DNA of 64,000 nt from Trichoplax adhaerens (Eukaryota > Placozoa > Uniplacotomia > Trichoplacea > Trichoplacidae): positions 5,418,785 to 5,482,784 of the forward strand of contig NW_002060946.1 of assembly GCF_000150275.1 (NCBI RefSeq). Direction: 5' to 3'. Below the pieces are notes generated by a model, which worked only from the letters and a program-made list of their open reading frames with translations, had not been told where the DNA came from and ran no database searches. How positions within the stretch are numbered: the first letter of the stretch is position 1; every line of letters begins with the position of its first letter. Of this stretch, positions 12,701 through 27,377 are shown piece by piece. The position numbers were made by a program, and so were the translations under genes.

Positions 12701-15700
12701 CAGAACTCTTCATGATGGGCTGTATTAATTCAATTTTCTTAGCTGTAATGGAAAATAAATTTTATCCCGTAAACTAGTCAACGGTTTTTAATAATAGATG
12801 TAGGCTAATAGCTTAAGCTTAGCCGCTTTGAAACAATCTAAATGATAACATTCAGTATACTGATTACGTAATCGATCTCTTGGGAACGGGTTTGTTTTTT
12901 CCTTCCTTTGCTGCAAAAGCGTACAATAATATCACAGTATCTAATGACTACGATTATTTAACAAATAAGACGTTAAATCCAAGCTAGAACATATCATTTT
13001 TCATTCATTTATTCTATTTAATTGTATCATGGTTAAAATTTCTTCTATTAGTAATTTTTATTACTGCTCTAAAATAGCTGTTTAGATTAAGTACCAGTAA
13101 GTAATATAAAAATTTTAAACTTACAATTAGCTACAGTAATTTCAGAAAAGAGTTCAATCTGAGATTTTGAAGTTGATGCCATATAAAAAATCTTAAATAT
13201 TATAAATTCTACTCTCAATGGTACATCATAAAAGTTATGTAATCACCAAACATTGCACTTCAATTTCATTCCATCAAACTAAATATCATGAATAACAGAT
13301 ACAAAACTTTATCTAAACTGGATAGCTACAGTCAAAATCCTAACCTTGATGGAATGGAAATATGTTAATATTACTTTTGCTCTTAAGGCCAAGGATACAG
13401 CACTTACTGTATTGAAATAATTGCAATTGTCCTATACTAAATAATAAAACCTGATAGAATTAAATGTAGATCCGTAATGCTATAGAACAAGAGATGAAGG
13501 TTAAAAATATAAAATCTAGCAAATAAATTATTTGTCTATTTTATAAATCAGCTCGGAAAGTGTCTAAATAAAGAATAACTGCGCCATTTACGTGATATGA
13601 GGACATTCTCTTGTTACTGTATAGGATAAAAATATATGAAAGTATCATCCATTGAAAAGACATCAATATTCCGAATAATAAGATCGATCGAAGGAGCAAT
13701 CGAAATTTCGATAAGCAGGAAACTCATTTCAGTCAATATCATGAAATCATCATAACAGCTTCCCAAGGAAAGCAAAACTGACTAATAAACAACCATCAGC
13801 ATTGTTGATATTATATAAATCTATAATTTCTACTGTTACATAACGTCAAATTCTTTCTGTAATAGCTGCGTGCACGTGCATAAACGGTAACACGAGTTGT
13901 GACGAAAACCAATCATCCAGATCTAGATGATTCATTACAACAGCAAATTAAAGGGAGAGTTGAGACATTGCGGCGTAAATGTGCGCTTCTTTCCAAGCTA
14001 CGGTCTCGAATTGTGTCCATTACTCAATACTAAATGATATTATGGCCAGTATACCAGTAAATTTACCTGTATTAGTTTCTGTCTGACCTGTAGGAAAACT
14101 ATTCTCTGCTAGATTATTTACGTGTGGTATTTCTAGGCCTACATAAAGTAAATAAACAATGTCAAATAAGAAACGGATATTGAACCAATGTGTATAAAAG
14201 CTGCCATAATCCAAGCAATACTTACCGTATATATTGGCATAAAGCTCCGCAATAACAAAGTTTCATTGTTTAGAATTATTTAGAATTTGCGTATTAGTTA
14301 TTTCGTAAATAACTAAAAATGTTCTGACAAATTATAATAATTCATTTCCTAGACTTGACTTTAAAAATTTCATTCAGCGGCTGTTATGTGTCTAAACTAT
14401 TATTGTACACGTTAGTTACTCCCAGAGTAGCTTGCAAATTACCGTACATCAGTTCTTTTTATTACGTAACTTGTGCTTATTTACTTCTACTAGTAACAAC
14501 ACATACCATCATGATACGTGAATTTCACTAACTATACTTAGGGCTATGAACTAACCTATACTATTTCATATGATAAATCCCTACATATCCATACTAAGAG
14601 TTACAGAACAATTACATTTTGATATTAAATATTATATATTCATCTAATTTTACCTTACAATTATAAATACTTGTTTTTACGATACCGTACATATCACTAG
14701 CATTGCCTCCTTAACCCAAATTTTATTTCAGTATAGCAGGTCCATCAGACATTATTTCAATTTTGCTTACAAATTGATGAAATTTGTACTCATCCTAATT
14801 ATTAATCGCTTCCATAGCATAGCGGAACATGTCAATCGGCCACAAAATCAATTTAATGAGTTCCTTAACTTTGAATAACTGTTGATAGACAGTTGATAAT
14901 TTTAATTGCAGTGAGCTCTGCCGTGTCAATTATAAGGATAGGTTCAGTTTTGAACAAATTCTTCTTATTTCTATTTCCGGAATAATACTATATTGTAAAG
15001 CATATTGTATGCGATTATGCTTTTTAAGTCGACTACGTATGATCAGTATAATATACGAACACACAAATAAATACACGTATAGTATATATCAATCTACATG
15101 TAAGGTAAACGAGCATACCTGTATAACTGCATAGAGTAGTTTCAAGTCATCACACAATGATGGAATTAAATAGATTAACTAGAGTAACGATCAAAAATTA
15201 TAGAATCTACGATTAGTTAATCTATTCGGTTACTGAAGATCGCTCTTTTCTACTATTTTATTACGCTAGTAATCATTGCCGGAAAAAGTACATAATACCT
15301 AAGAATTTAAGTAATTCAGCCAACTGATTCGGATTTTGTATTAAAAATGATACTATAATTGGATGATATAGTTTTATAATGAAAGTAGCTTGTATTTTTA
15401 TATTAGAGAAAACTAATAATTTAAATTAATATTAACCTTCTCTCTACATTAAATTTGAAATCAAGTTTATCCCAGTAAATGCAGCGATACTTTACATTAA
15501 GTAAGATAGGCAGCTGAAATATTACATCTTTTAGCTATTCAGCTATTTTGAGCGAAAGTTTCTTAATTATGCAAAGCAGCATGGAATAGCGAACCAATAC
15601 CAATATAGTATCTTTATACAGCCAATCGTACTTATTCTATCACTTCCCATTCTCGATAAAAATGTGTCTGCTAATTGATCGCAAATTTCACAGTTAAAAC

Positions 15701-18310
15701 TGAATGGATGGTTATGCTATTTTTCACTTATAGAGATCAAAAAAGTTTAAATATAGCTACAACATGCGGAATACTGCTATTTTCTGATACGTATAGATTC
15801 TGATTTCCATTAAGAAAACATTATAAGGATATCATGTGCAGTCTTTACCATTCTATCACAACTTTTAGTGAAGAATGGCATATGAGAGAATAAGGCTTAC
15901 GAAGGAATAATACGGTAAAGTAAAGCTTGTAACAAGCGCAAGATTAAAATATGGAGAGTGTTAAGGCAACTAAACTAGTTACAATCACTATTATTGAAGT
16001 CGATGCCTCTATATTAATAAGAACTAATAGAAAAGACTTCCAAGCATTTTAATATTTGTATCAGCATAAATTCATATTTACATAGGGTAATAGGTATGAA
16101 TAAACTGCTTGTGCATGATACAAAATTATTACATTTAAATAACGTATTTTAATGAATCTATTCATGATGAAATATGCTAAACAAATGCAATATATACATT
16201 TTTATATTCTATATTACAATGAGTAGTTCCTAGTTCTACTGTGATATGAATTCTACACGTAAATAAAAATAAGCTAAAGTTTATGAATAAAAGTGAATTT
16301 TATAATTTATCACGTAAATCCATTGGCTCTTAGTAATTATCACTCTATGCAATCCAACTCCTTTTTCCACTAATAGTTAAATATTTTAAAAAAAAAAGAC
16401 TTGAAGGACCGAAAAATATATGCTTTATTCTTTCACTGATTTTAAGATCTCCAAATTTTAATTAAATAATTGACCCCCCTAAATCATTTCAATCACCTTC
16501 GTATTGTTGCAATACATATTAGTATATACCATAAATTCCTACCGTATCTAATCAAAACTCTTAATAACTATTCAACTTACCAACGTGTCCCTAAAGTCGA
16601 ATATCGGTATTACACTGCAATCAGTAGTAGATATTATTAGATTATGCCAAATGATAGCAATAAATTGATATACAGAATGAACAGTAATCTTTCCTGTTTG
16701 ATTTTTCATTTGCCTTCATTATCAGTTTTTATTAATTAAATTGAAAGGAAAGAATAAATACAGATCAAAGCCCACTATACTCGTAAATTGAAAATGGATA
16801 TAGAATATTACTATACTGTAAAGAAATATCACTTTGGGCTATGAAATCAAATTTATGTATGAATAATCGCTTTCCATAGTGCAAAAGTGTTGATGAGATA
16901 TGCTAATCCTAGATTGGGGTTGAACAATTGCCATAATAAATATAGATTTGACGATGAATCCAGCATTCTAAATATTTCAGGTATATTATTTAGCATATGT
17001 AATAAATGAGGAAAATAAAACAGTCAACCGTTTCCTGTAATATCGAGAAATTACTTTAGGAAATAGTAATTTGTTTTCTTCCTCACTAAGATATGTAATA
17101 TACGTGTGTTCTGGTAATAAAGTTACAGATGTAACAAATTTAATTTACCGATAATCTATAATTTAATAATGAAGTCAGTTTTGGATACATTGTGTATACT
17201 CAACGTTTTTAATACTATAACATCCTGAATATGACGGAAGATTACAACAAGAAGTTAATCATGAATATCATCACCAAATCAATCTTATTAATTTCATCTG
17301 TGTGCTAAAAGTATTGTAGCAGTAGTATTAAAGAGGTGTTCCTTATAATGTCCTTTAAATACTATTCAAAAATTAACAGTTATTAATCCAAAGTAAGAAC
17401 ATAAGAATAGATTAAAAAGTGCGAAATTAAAGTTGTATTCAACAATGTGAATTATAGTTTAAAGTTAATTTGATGGTGATGTCGATTACTCCATCTTACT
17501 TCTATGCTATAGTTAGATCATTTATAGTTGCTGTAATTGATCAGCGTTTTTATTATTATATTTATATACAACAAACGTGTACAGTTCGTAAATTGTTTGC
17601 TTTATTCAGGAACACATAAACGCATGGAATTACTCTTATAATATTTATAAAATACGTTTTCTGAAATGTTACTAAATCAACGCTACTCTAGCGCCATTAA
17701 AGTTCAATTTTCTTCCTACTAAAAGATAAACTTGATTTTAATTGTATGCAATTAATAATTACTATAGTTAAGTTCAATAACTATCAAATATACGTCATTT
17801 TTCCATACCAGAATTAAAACTATACTATTTTATAATCTTCATTTGAATATTTGCAGATCTAAAATTTAAAGAAGCATGATAGTAGTTCATGCGATAAAAA
17901 AGTTCATTTTTTCTTCTTGGCAACGTCGCAATCCAAGCTTGGACGTTGTAAGAATTCATAGTGCCAATATAACTTATAAAATTACCAGTAGCGTTCAAAT
18001 TAGGTTTATCCAGCTAGTTGGGATTACTATAGATAGAAGTATTAGCCATGATAGAAAATACAGCGTTGTGATATATAATCTGTTGAGATACAAAATAAAG
18101 CAGAAAGCAATGACTAAAATGATCTGCGGATTGAGAACTTTCATATGAATATTCAGAGATAGAAAAGAAAGATTAAGAATAATATCTACTTGATTCAAAG
18201 AAAGAATGAAAGGATAAGTAATAGTATTGCTATACAAAGTGAGAATGGAAATAGTTATGTGAAAATGAACGGTCTAAGTACGCGAGCGAAATGAATAAGA
18301 CTTACCATCA
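9703..18310. other. 8.6-kb spacer between ankyrin genes 2 and 3
   Basis: No gene or exon chain can be supported. The few open frames (for example 9838-10026 minus, 11627-11878 plus, 17876-18148 plus) lack an ATG or show no domain, and the AT-rich composition makes chance frames likely. No tandem array or inverted repeat stood out by eye. The left end should hold the promoter of ankyrin gene 2 and the right end the 3' UTR of ankyrin gene 3. Confidence 0.55.
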
Positions 18311-18898
18311 CTACATGAGAATACATTTGTCATCTTCGCTTGCAAATTTTTTCATATCCTTAGCTAGCGATTTATGTCCGTTACTTTTAGCTAACTGAGC
18401 TGGAGTTTTGTAGTCTTTATTGACTTTAGTAGCGTTAATGTTGGGTACACGTAATAAAGCATTAATGACATGATGATGTCCTTGGATAGCGGCTAAATGA
18501 AGGGCTGTATTTCCATCTTTGTTCACAGTATTGATATCTTTAAGGACTGCTGGTTGCTTGAGTAATATTTTAATAATATTCATATGATCACTATAAGCTG
18601 CTAAATGCAATGCCGTGTCGCCATCACGATTTTGACCACAAACATCGATCGCTTTGCTATACTTTCCGCTGGAACAATTTAATAACGTTTCCATTATTTT
18701 AGCATGTCCGTTAGCACAAGCGAGTAAAAATGGTGTATTTCCTTGATCATCTTCTGGACTCAAGTCTGAACATACCTTAAGTAATGCTTTGACACCTAGA
18801 TGACTACCTTTACGAGCATCTTCTAATAATTGTCGATGACTTGCTTCTTCGACATTTTTAATATCGCGAGCGATTAATTCTTTCACCGATTTAAACAT
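18311..18898 (-). CDS. Ankyrin-repeat protein 3 with C-terminal CaaX tail
   Basis: This single-exon gene has 195 codons from an ATG at 18898. The N-terminal helix MFKSVKELIARDIKNVEEA parallels that of ankyrin protein 2. Ankyrin cores include DQGNTPFLLACANGHAKIM, DGDTALHLAAYSDHMNIIK and DGNTALHLAAIQGHHHVIN, giving about five repeats. The C-terminus is DDKCILM. CILM is a textbook CaaX box (aliphatic I and L, Met at X), expected to be farnesylated, trimmed and methylated. A (CAAT)n microsatellite lies about 50 bases upstream of the start. Together with the genes at 3.2 and 9.1 kb it forms a same-strand paralogue cluster, probably made by local duplication. Function is unknown. Confidence 0.9.
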   Translation of the reverse strand: MFKSVKELIARDIKNVEEASHRQLLEDARKGSHLGVKALLKVCSDLSPEDDQGNTPFLLACANGHAKIMETLLNCSSGKYSKAIDVCGQNRDGDTALHLAAYSDHMNIIKILLKQPAVLKDINTVNKDGNTALHLAAIQGHHHVINALLRVPNINATKVNKDYKTPAQLAKSNGHKSLAKDMKKFASEDDKCILM

Positions 18899-18945
18899 GG
18901 CGAATTAATTTCAAATAGTTGAAAAGATTGTAGCGTTGCTCTCTT

Positions 18946-18966
18946 CAATCAATCAATCAATCAATC
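18946..18966. repeat. (CAAT)n microsatellite
   Basis: Five tandem CAAT units plus one base lie about 50 to 70 bases upstream of the ankyrin gene 3 start codon, in its presumed 5' UTR or promoter. Confidence 0.9.
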
Positions 18967-21505
18967 TACTGGAAAAGGATTAGTTATGCTTTGCCAATAT
19001 ATAGATCTCTCACTGGGTTTTAGTACAATTTATAAACTTATACAGCGTTAATCTTGTTATTGTATTGCTTGACTGATAATGAATAATTAATCGATTTACT
19101 ACATCATCGATTAACTACCGTTACTATTGTTTTATGTTTAGCAAGTCCGACAGTATTTTCTATTATATAAGGGACAAAAAGGACGAATGCTAATGCTCAA
19201 TTTATCCATTTGAATATTATTCTATGTTAGCCTTAATGTTTCCTAAATTGAGGAGGGGCGGAGGATATGAGTATTGTTATTGGAACAGCTGGTATTCAAA
19301 ATAATAGACAATATCCATTGATTGATCACTATTTTACTTCATTTCTTTTCATTTTGTTTTTACTCATTTATTTTAGAGTAGCAATGATATCCAAAACCTT
19401 TGCGGAAAATCATTCATTTCTTGAATAGCCATCATCTACTGCTTCTTTACCATTTTCCATATTGGCACAAGACCGATACAGTATCGTTATGGATGTCATT
19501 TCTGTCCTAGACTGGTAGCGTAATTCCTCTTCGGCTTAAGAATACATTCAGGATTGTATTTTATTGAATTATATAGAGATCAATATATTATTCAAAGTTA
19601 TCAATGGAATGGATTGAATACAAGTATATCCATGTTGATGAGATGAATTTTATCCGATGGACGAGATACGCTCTACTTTAACTGTTGATCCTAGGTTAAA
19701 GTAGCAACATGAGTAGTCGAAATATTACTGTTCTTTAGCTATTTGTGATCGGATAGGGTAAATGGAGTAGATTGATATACTGAGCTAGGTGTGGCTGTGT
19801 TTTGAGCTAAGATTATGAATAAGTAGTAGCTTTGGATTTGTTTAGCGTCCTTAGGCTTGCAGTGATGTAATGTTCAAGATTGTTGCCATAGTTATTGTAG
19901 ATTGGTACAGCAGTTCTATGGCGAAAAAATAGATCATAGAATCAATTTGCTTGTGGTATGAGTTTATTCTTTGAATGAATAGTACTATATTTTCATGCTG
20001 AATAGAATAGTAAATAGAGTTGTCAGTGGTTGTATAACCGAGAAGGCTAGTGTTGTATTTTCACTTTCAGCTCTTTGCCTGTAGTTTGCAACTCTTGATG
20101 ACAAGTTATTGGGTATTGATTGTTATTACTATAACTTCGTCATACCATCATGAGGAATTGCCTGAAAGATGAATGATTTTGATCATGCTGCTCTGAAGGC
20201 TATAATCTTGAAAATCAATCCTAAAAGTGATTGAATTATTTCTCTAACATTAGCTGATTCCGCTACACACGATGATATTTTCTACTTTCTCTACTTATCC
20301 AATTTATAACCACTTGGAGAATATGCAAAGTTATTTCATCAGGATTAGTATGGAGAAGTTGTAGAATTGCTAATGTGATTGTTAAGTCTCTACCCTATTC
20401 TACGAGTATAGTGGCCGAGGCCGATAGGACAGACCTGTTAGGAGACAAGAAAGCTTAGGGATATGACATCAGAATCATTTATCTCTTTCAATACACCGAT
20501 ATGAGAACTTATATACTAAGCAAGTATAGTTATCTGTCGCTACCACGAAGAAATGAGTATGAAAAAAACAAGTTTTAATATACGAGTACATATGTCTATG
20601 ATCGCTACAACTTCGGTCACACGTATTTCATCAGAAATGATCATTACCTCTGATAATTAATTACTAGCAATTAGAGATTGTTTTTGTTGATTATTCCTTC
20701 CAACTCCGATTCTATAGCCGTCCTATACATAACCTTCTTCTCTTTTATAGTAATAAAGGATAGGGAAAACTAACAAAAGCGAACCTTAATTCTAAAGCAT
20801 ATAACAGTGACTTATCGACGATGCAAGAGTTGACATGAATATATGATAACGTAATGGAAACGGATAAAGTGATGACAAAATAGCTGCGAAATGCGACAAG
20901 GCCCTATGGTCATTGAGCCTTTGAATGACTACTGAAGTATATACTTAGCATTACAGCAGTAGCTTTTGCCTATATTTTAGTCACCGATCTCTCTCCTGCA
21001 TCGTTGAGAACATGATCAGTCATGAAGGTAGAGGTCGTGTAGATTGTTTACAAGTAGTTGTGCTGCAATGTGCAAAGTAGATGTCGTCTTCAGTCTAAGT
21101 GATTATACTGTAAATATTGTTTAGTTCGCGACATTTATTATCCATCGGTGTGCATTCTTTTTACCCAACTCTCATGCTGTCTACTTTATTGCTACTAGCT
21201 GTATCATCCTAGCTTTTACCAGTGATGGCAATAACCATGTAGTGTCATTAGCAGTAAGAACGCGAAGTTCGAAAATCTCTTGTTCAAGATTTTCTCTCTT
21301 TTAGTAGTTAAGCCTTCCCATATACTGTACAGTATCAAGTTTTAATATTGCGATCAAGTGGCTTAATGAGCTGCCAGGTACATTTGGATTTGTAATATAC
21401 TTGAATTGAATATTTCAAAATAATTGAAGTATTTGAGAAGTCATTAGGTCACTTATTCATTAATCGTAGTACAGTATTCCAATAATTCTTGATATCAGTC
21501 CCTGT

Positions 21506-21800
21506 TGATATACAGTACAGTAACACAAGACTAATAGTCTTGCCTGACGGCGCCATTTTATGATGTCCATTGTACAATGTACAGTACAGTATGAAATCTT
21601 CCTGGTCTAGTTTGGTCTTGTTGTTAAACCACGGACCACAGGCACAGTACCAAAGACTACAGTACAGTACATATGAGTGTACAGTACTGTGCACTGTACT
21701 GTACACTGAGCGTCCAGTACGGTCGGTGTGATACGGACAGTACAGATGGCTGGATCCTGCCATGTACTGTACTGTACAGTGTACTGTACTGTACACTGTA
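21506..21800. repeat. ACAGT/ACTGT pentamer cluster A
   Basis: The stretch is dotted with TACAGTACAG, TGTACAGTAC and GTACTGTACTGTACAG strings. The unit ACAGT and its reverse complement ACTGT alternate, so many segments are perfect palindromes (ACTGTACAGT, CAGTACTG). Denser parts are 21,570-21,592, 21,660-21,700 and 21,762-21,800, separated by unrelated sequence. Confidence 0.85.
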
Positions 21801-21993
21801 GCCTCAATCCAAGCCAACAATCGCATCATATGGCTTTGAGGGTCATCAGTTTCATTTGATGGACATCTCGCATACTGTAGCCTAATGCGCGCTGTCTAGA
21901 ACTAGGCATAGAATAGTAGAAAAAGGCAGCCGTAGGCTAAATAGTAAGGGATTCAGGGTTGAAACGATCCGATCCGGTTCCAGAGCATTAAGG

Positions 21994-22024
21994 ACTGTAC
22001 CGTACAGTGTACAGTGTACAGTAC
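21994..22024. repeat. ACAGT/ACTGT pentamer cluster B before NDUFV2
   Basis: A short run of GTACAGTGTACAGTGTACAG type lies about 95 to 125 bases upstream of the NDUFV2 ATG. It belongs to the same family as the other pentamer clusters and sits where a core promoter or 5' UTR would be expected. Confidence 0.8.
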
Positions 22025-22117
22025 GATTGAACCGTGACTGAAGTTAGACTAAGAGTGAGAGCGAACCGTGACCGCGACCTCCATTTTGTTCCTGCTTAGG
22101 TACAGCCTACAGACGCC

Positions 22118-24246
<2,129 letters not shown>

Positions 24247-24719
24247 GAAGAGATCATGTTTCTTCAGCGCAAACTATTCATCTAGCAGCTTGAGCTATAT
24301 CTCCAAAAATATGTGTTTATAATTACTGTACTGAGACATACTACCATATCGACAGTATACTTCTCAGACGTTTCTGTAAGTACTGAAAACTGCATTTGAC
24401 ACTCTCTAGTGTTCTCATATAACTGTATAAGTGCTAAATTGCATGTTTACATTCGTTAAAAGTTTTCGTAATGTTTTTAAAATGGACGCCAAGAATAAAA
24501 TGCTTTTATTGAAGTATATCGTTGTAAAGTCTTTATCTATAAAGATACATTATATCAATGTTTAGATTGCCATGCAAGACATTTATTGTCAGTATTGACT
24601 TAATAGCATCGTCATAACAAACATCTCCAATTCTGCATCATTAAGATGCAATTGAGTCGTTGGACAGCAAAAATAAATAAATATCACCATTTTTCATTGA
24701 CACCGCTACCCAACTGTTA
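24247..24719. other. Convergent spacer NDUFV2/URI1
   Basis: This is the 473-bp tail-to-tail region between the stop codons of NDUFV2 (+) and URI1 (-). It must hold both 3' UTRs. It contains a palindromic double poly(A) signal, listed separately, and no coding potential. Confidence 0.75.
24494..24510. terminator. Inverted double poly(A) signal
   Basis: AATAAAA at 24494-24500 is followed three bases later by TTTTATT at 24504-24510. The plus copy is 248 bases after the NDUFV2 stop and the minus copy 210 bases after the URI1 stop, so each gene has a canonical AATAAA at a sensible distance in a shared palindrome. Use by the cell is inferred. Confidence 0.5.
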
Positions 24720-27377
24720 CTACTTTCCACTTTTCATCCTTTGTGCTCTGAATCTAGAAACTGGTTTTGAGGCTTCCTGTGGCTGAAATGATACAAATCG
24801 AAAGGTCACTGCTACATGTTATTGAATTAGTCTTTAAAGCATGCGAATGAAATTGAACCATCAGAAATAGCGGTAAATTTTAAGTCTACCTCGGATGATA
24901 CAGGAGTACTAGACTTTTCTATCGTCTTTGCAGTAACCGGCTGATTAGTAAACAGACAGCAAATATATCTTAGTAAAGATCTTAAACACTTTCATTCTAC
25001 TGCCTTCCTATTGTACCCAAAAATTGGTATAGCAGCTTACCGCAGGCTTGGTAGTAGGACTTTGCTTCTCGACTATTTCACCAGTAAAAGACTAATTGAA
25101 ATGCAATCATTTCTATTAGAATATCAATACTACTGATATCTATTCTATCTTTCGCAATAAAGTAAGACTAACCTTGGTAGCTGTATTTACAATTTTTGAT
25201 TCATTGGCAGTATGACTTCCCTGCGAGATCAATTTTTGAACTTGATCTGGTCTTTCAATAGATGAATGGCTTGAAATTTCCTATTAAATTGGCAAAAAAG
25301 ATAGATAAAGCGATGATTATTATTAATGATCAGTTATCGTCATTACCTGTGCTAACGAGGGGACATTTTCTTTCGGCGTCTTTTGACTATGATGAAATCG
25401 AATCGTTGTATCATCTTGCACGTCATACTGAGACGTGAATTCATCACTCAGTTCCTCATTTTCTGCTTCTAACTTCTCGAGTCTATCCCAGTATGCATCA
25501 TCGGTTTCAATACTGCTAGTCGAAGTATTGACTTTGGTCTTTTCATTAGCAGTAGATATATTACTTTTAGTATTTTCATTTGACTTTAGCCTACTTATAC
25601 CTAAATGGAGTAGGATGATCTTTATAAATTCGAACTAATACACGTATCATTAATAATAATATCTAAAAATTTAATGAATTCAATGTTACGTTTAACAGGA
25701 TAAAGTAAGTCTTCATCTTTTTCTGTCAATTCTTCCTTGATCTCGATAACTCCATCTCCATCCTTTTCCTAATCAGACAGACGACATTCGATGTAAGATA
25801 GTTATGAAAGCTGAGAAATTGCAAATTTCATAAGTGCAAATCAGAAAAGAATGAGAGATTACCACTAGATCTCTTTCAAATTCTGAATTAAGCTTTAATC
25901 TTTCCGATAAATTTTGTCGCTGTTGTTCAAGTTTTGATAGAGTTTCATTTAATTCTAAAGGATGATAAAGCAAATTTTATATATTCTGGAGAAAGATTCA
26001 TTGCACTTCTATGTACTATATGGCTGAAGATATCATATAAATGGTAATCGAATAATACTACTCACTAACCAAGCTTCCTTCTATTTGCTATATCTTGAGC
26101 TTCTTTTGCGGATACATCAGCAAACCAGTTATCACCTATAAGAGCTGTTACCTCATTGGTATGAACTAAGTTGCCAGGAAAAAATGCCAATTCCCCGCAA
26201 AACGGGACCTAAATTTGATAAATAATCACAATACAAATATTAGAAGCTGATACTAAAATACGGTATAATGTAACATTAATCTCAAGACGTTGCACATCAA
26301 ATCATATCTGTATAAGACGCGTGGAACCATTTAGGTTTATTTATAGCTTAAATAGATTATTCCTAGCAAGTACTCCACTTATAATGCTAATAATAAATGT
26401 TATGACATTATTGAAGTTATACCATACCATAATATCGTAAGATCTTTTGTAAGGCAGGGTCTCCAAGGTCGATTGTAAATCTTCATAATCAGAAATCAAT
26501 TTCTTGCTATAAATTAAGTAGCCCACCAAGAATATCAATTAAAGTTACTTTAAATATTTTACTGAAGTTCCAATATGACCATCAATTTACAGAAAGAGCT
26601 CAGAAAATAATGAAAAACAATGTTTATATCATTGCACAAAGCAAGGATTCTACATATACTACAAATATTCAATTTACGCAACGTACTCATCTTCAGGGGT
26701 AAAAATTCTATGCAAAGCTAAGGTATTCAATTCCATAAATATATTAACACAAGAGCGATTTTAATAGAATCGAGTGTTTACATACCACTGTTGAATGTTT
26801 TGTTGGCAATCTTCTGCTTCCTATCACGACCATGTCCAGAAGGAAGAATTAGTATAACATATCGAAATGTACAATAGGTAGGAAAATAAGGCTTAGAGTA
26901 GATTGTCAAAGTGATGGCTCATTATTTACGCTCAATTAAGCTTATAGGATAACATTGCCCAACAGCTACTGATCACTACTGAGGACTTGTCATGCTCTGC
27001 CGAGTAGATTGATAGCGTTCATTATATTTGGATTATTTTACAATTTAAGTAAAATAAGTAGTAGTCCTGCAACAAGGCTACAGCCTGTATCACAAGGCCA
27101 ATGTCTATAGGACAACATTGCTTAGCAGCTAGTAAGCATGACTGAGGGCTTGTGGTAGTCTGCCGAGTCGATCATAAGGCTCGTTACATTCAGATTATCT
27201 TGCAATTTGGTTAATGTATAAGGTAAGTCTATCTATAGCACAACATTGCCTAGCAGCACCTACGATCACCTACATTACATCCTTCTTATTTCTTCCATTT
27301 ACCTTAGCTTGCTCTTCTTGTAGTCTCTGTACACCAGCCAAACTAAGATCGGAATGCTTAGCCTTATTTTCTTCCAT
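24720..27377 (-). CDS. URI1: URI1, unconventional prefoldin RPB5 interactor
   Basis: URI1 is an alpha-type prefoldin-like protein of the R2TP/prefoldin-like complex that binds RNA polymerase subunit RPB5. Eleven exons: 27377-27303, 26820-26786, 26506-26428, 26208-26070, 25954-25863, 25768-25690, 25600-25347, 25280-25173, 25091-25041, 24940-24890, 24776-24720. They total 1020 nt, 339 residues (human is longer, about 535, mostly in the acidic middle). Recognition rests on LAGVQRLQEEQ, then DYEDLQSTLETLP...SYDIMVPF, then PGNLVHTNEV and GDNWFADVSAKEA, a coiled-coil helix, AYWDRLEKLEAENEEL, FTGEIVEK, and the end VSRFRAQRMKSGK. Phases close throughout. Splicing exon 2 to 3 gives Cys (TG|C) where the human protein has Trp. 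The exon at 25600 is the least certain start. It is head-to-head with MRPL3. Confidence 0.92.
26943..27270. repeat. Degenerate tandem repeat in URI1 intron 1
   Basis: Copies start at 26943, 27106 and 27234 with TATAGGATAACATTGC, TATAGGACAACATTGC and TATAGCACAACATTGC. The first two also share the later blocks CTGAGG-CTTGT and TCTGCCGAGT and an ATTATTTTACAATTT-like tail. The third is truncated. The array lies in the 482-base first intron of URI1. Confidence 0.8.

Larger units (their letters stand above)
18899..22117. other. Spacer between ankyrin gene 3 and NDUFV2
   Basis: No gene is seen. The segment starts with the 5' flank of ankyrin gene 3, including the CAAT microsatellite. From about 21.5 kb it changes character: ACAGT/ACTGT pentamer clusters appear at 21,506-21,800 and 21,994-22,024, the second ending about 90 bases before the NDUFV2 start codon. 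Open frames over 21,449-21,829 on the minus strand are translations of these arrays, rich in Y, T, V and C, and not genes. Confidence 0.6.

Noticed and set aside
26820-27303. Protein-coding or mobile-element content inside URI1 intron 1
   Set aside because: Only a degenerate tandem repeat is visible. There is no long open frame and no terminal inverted repeats.
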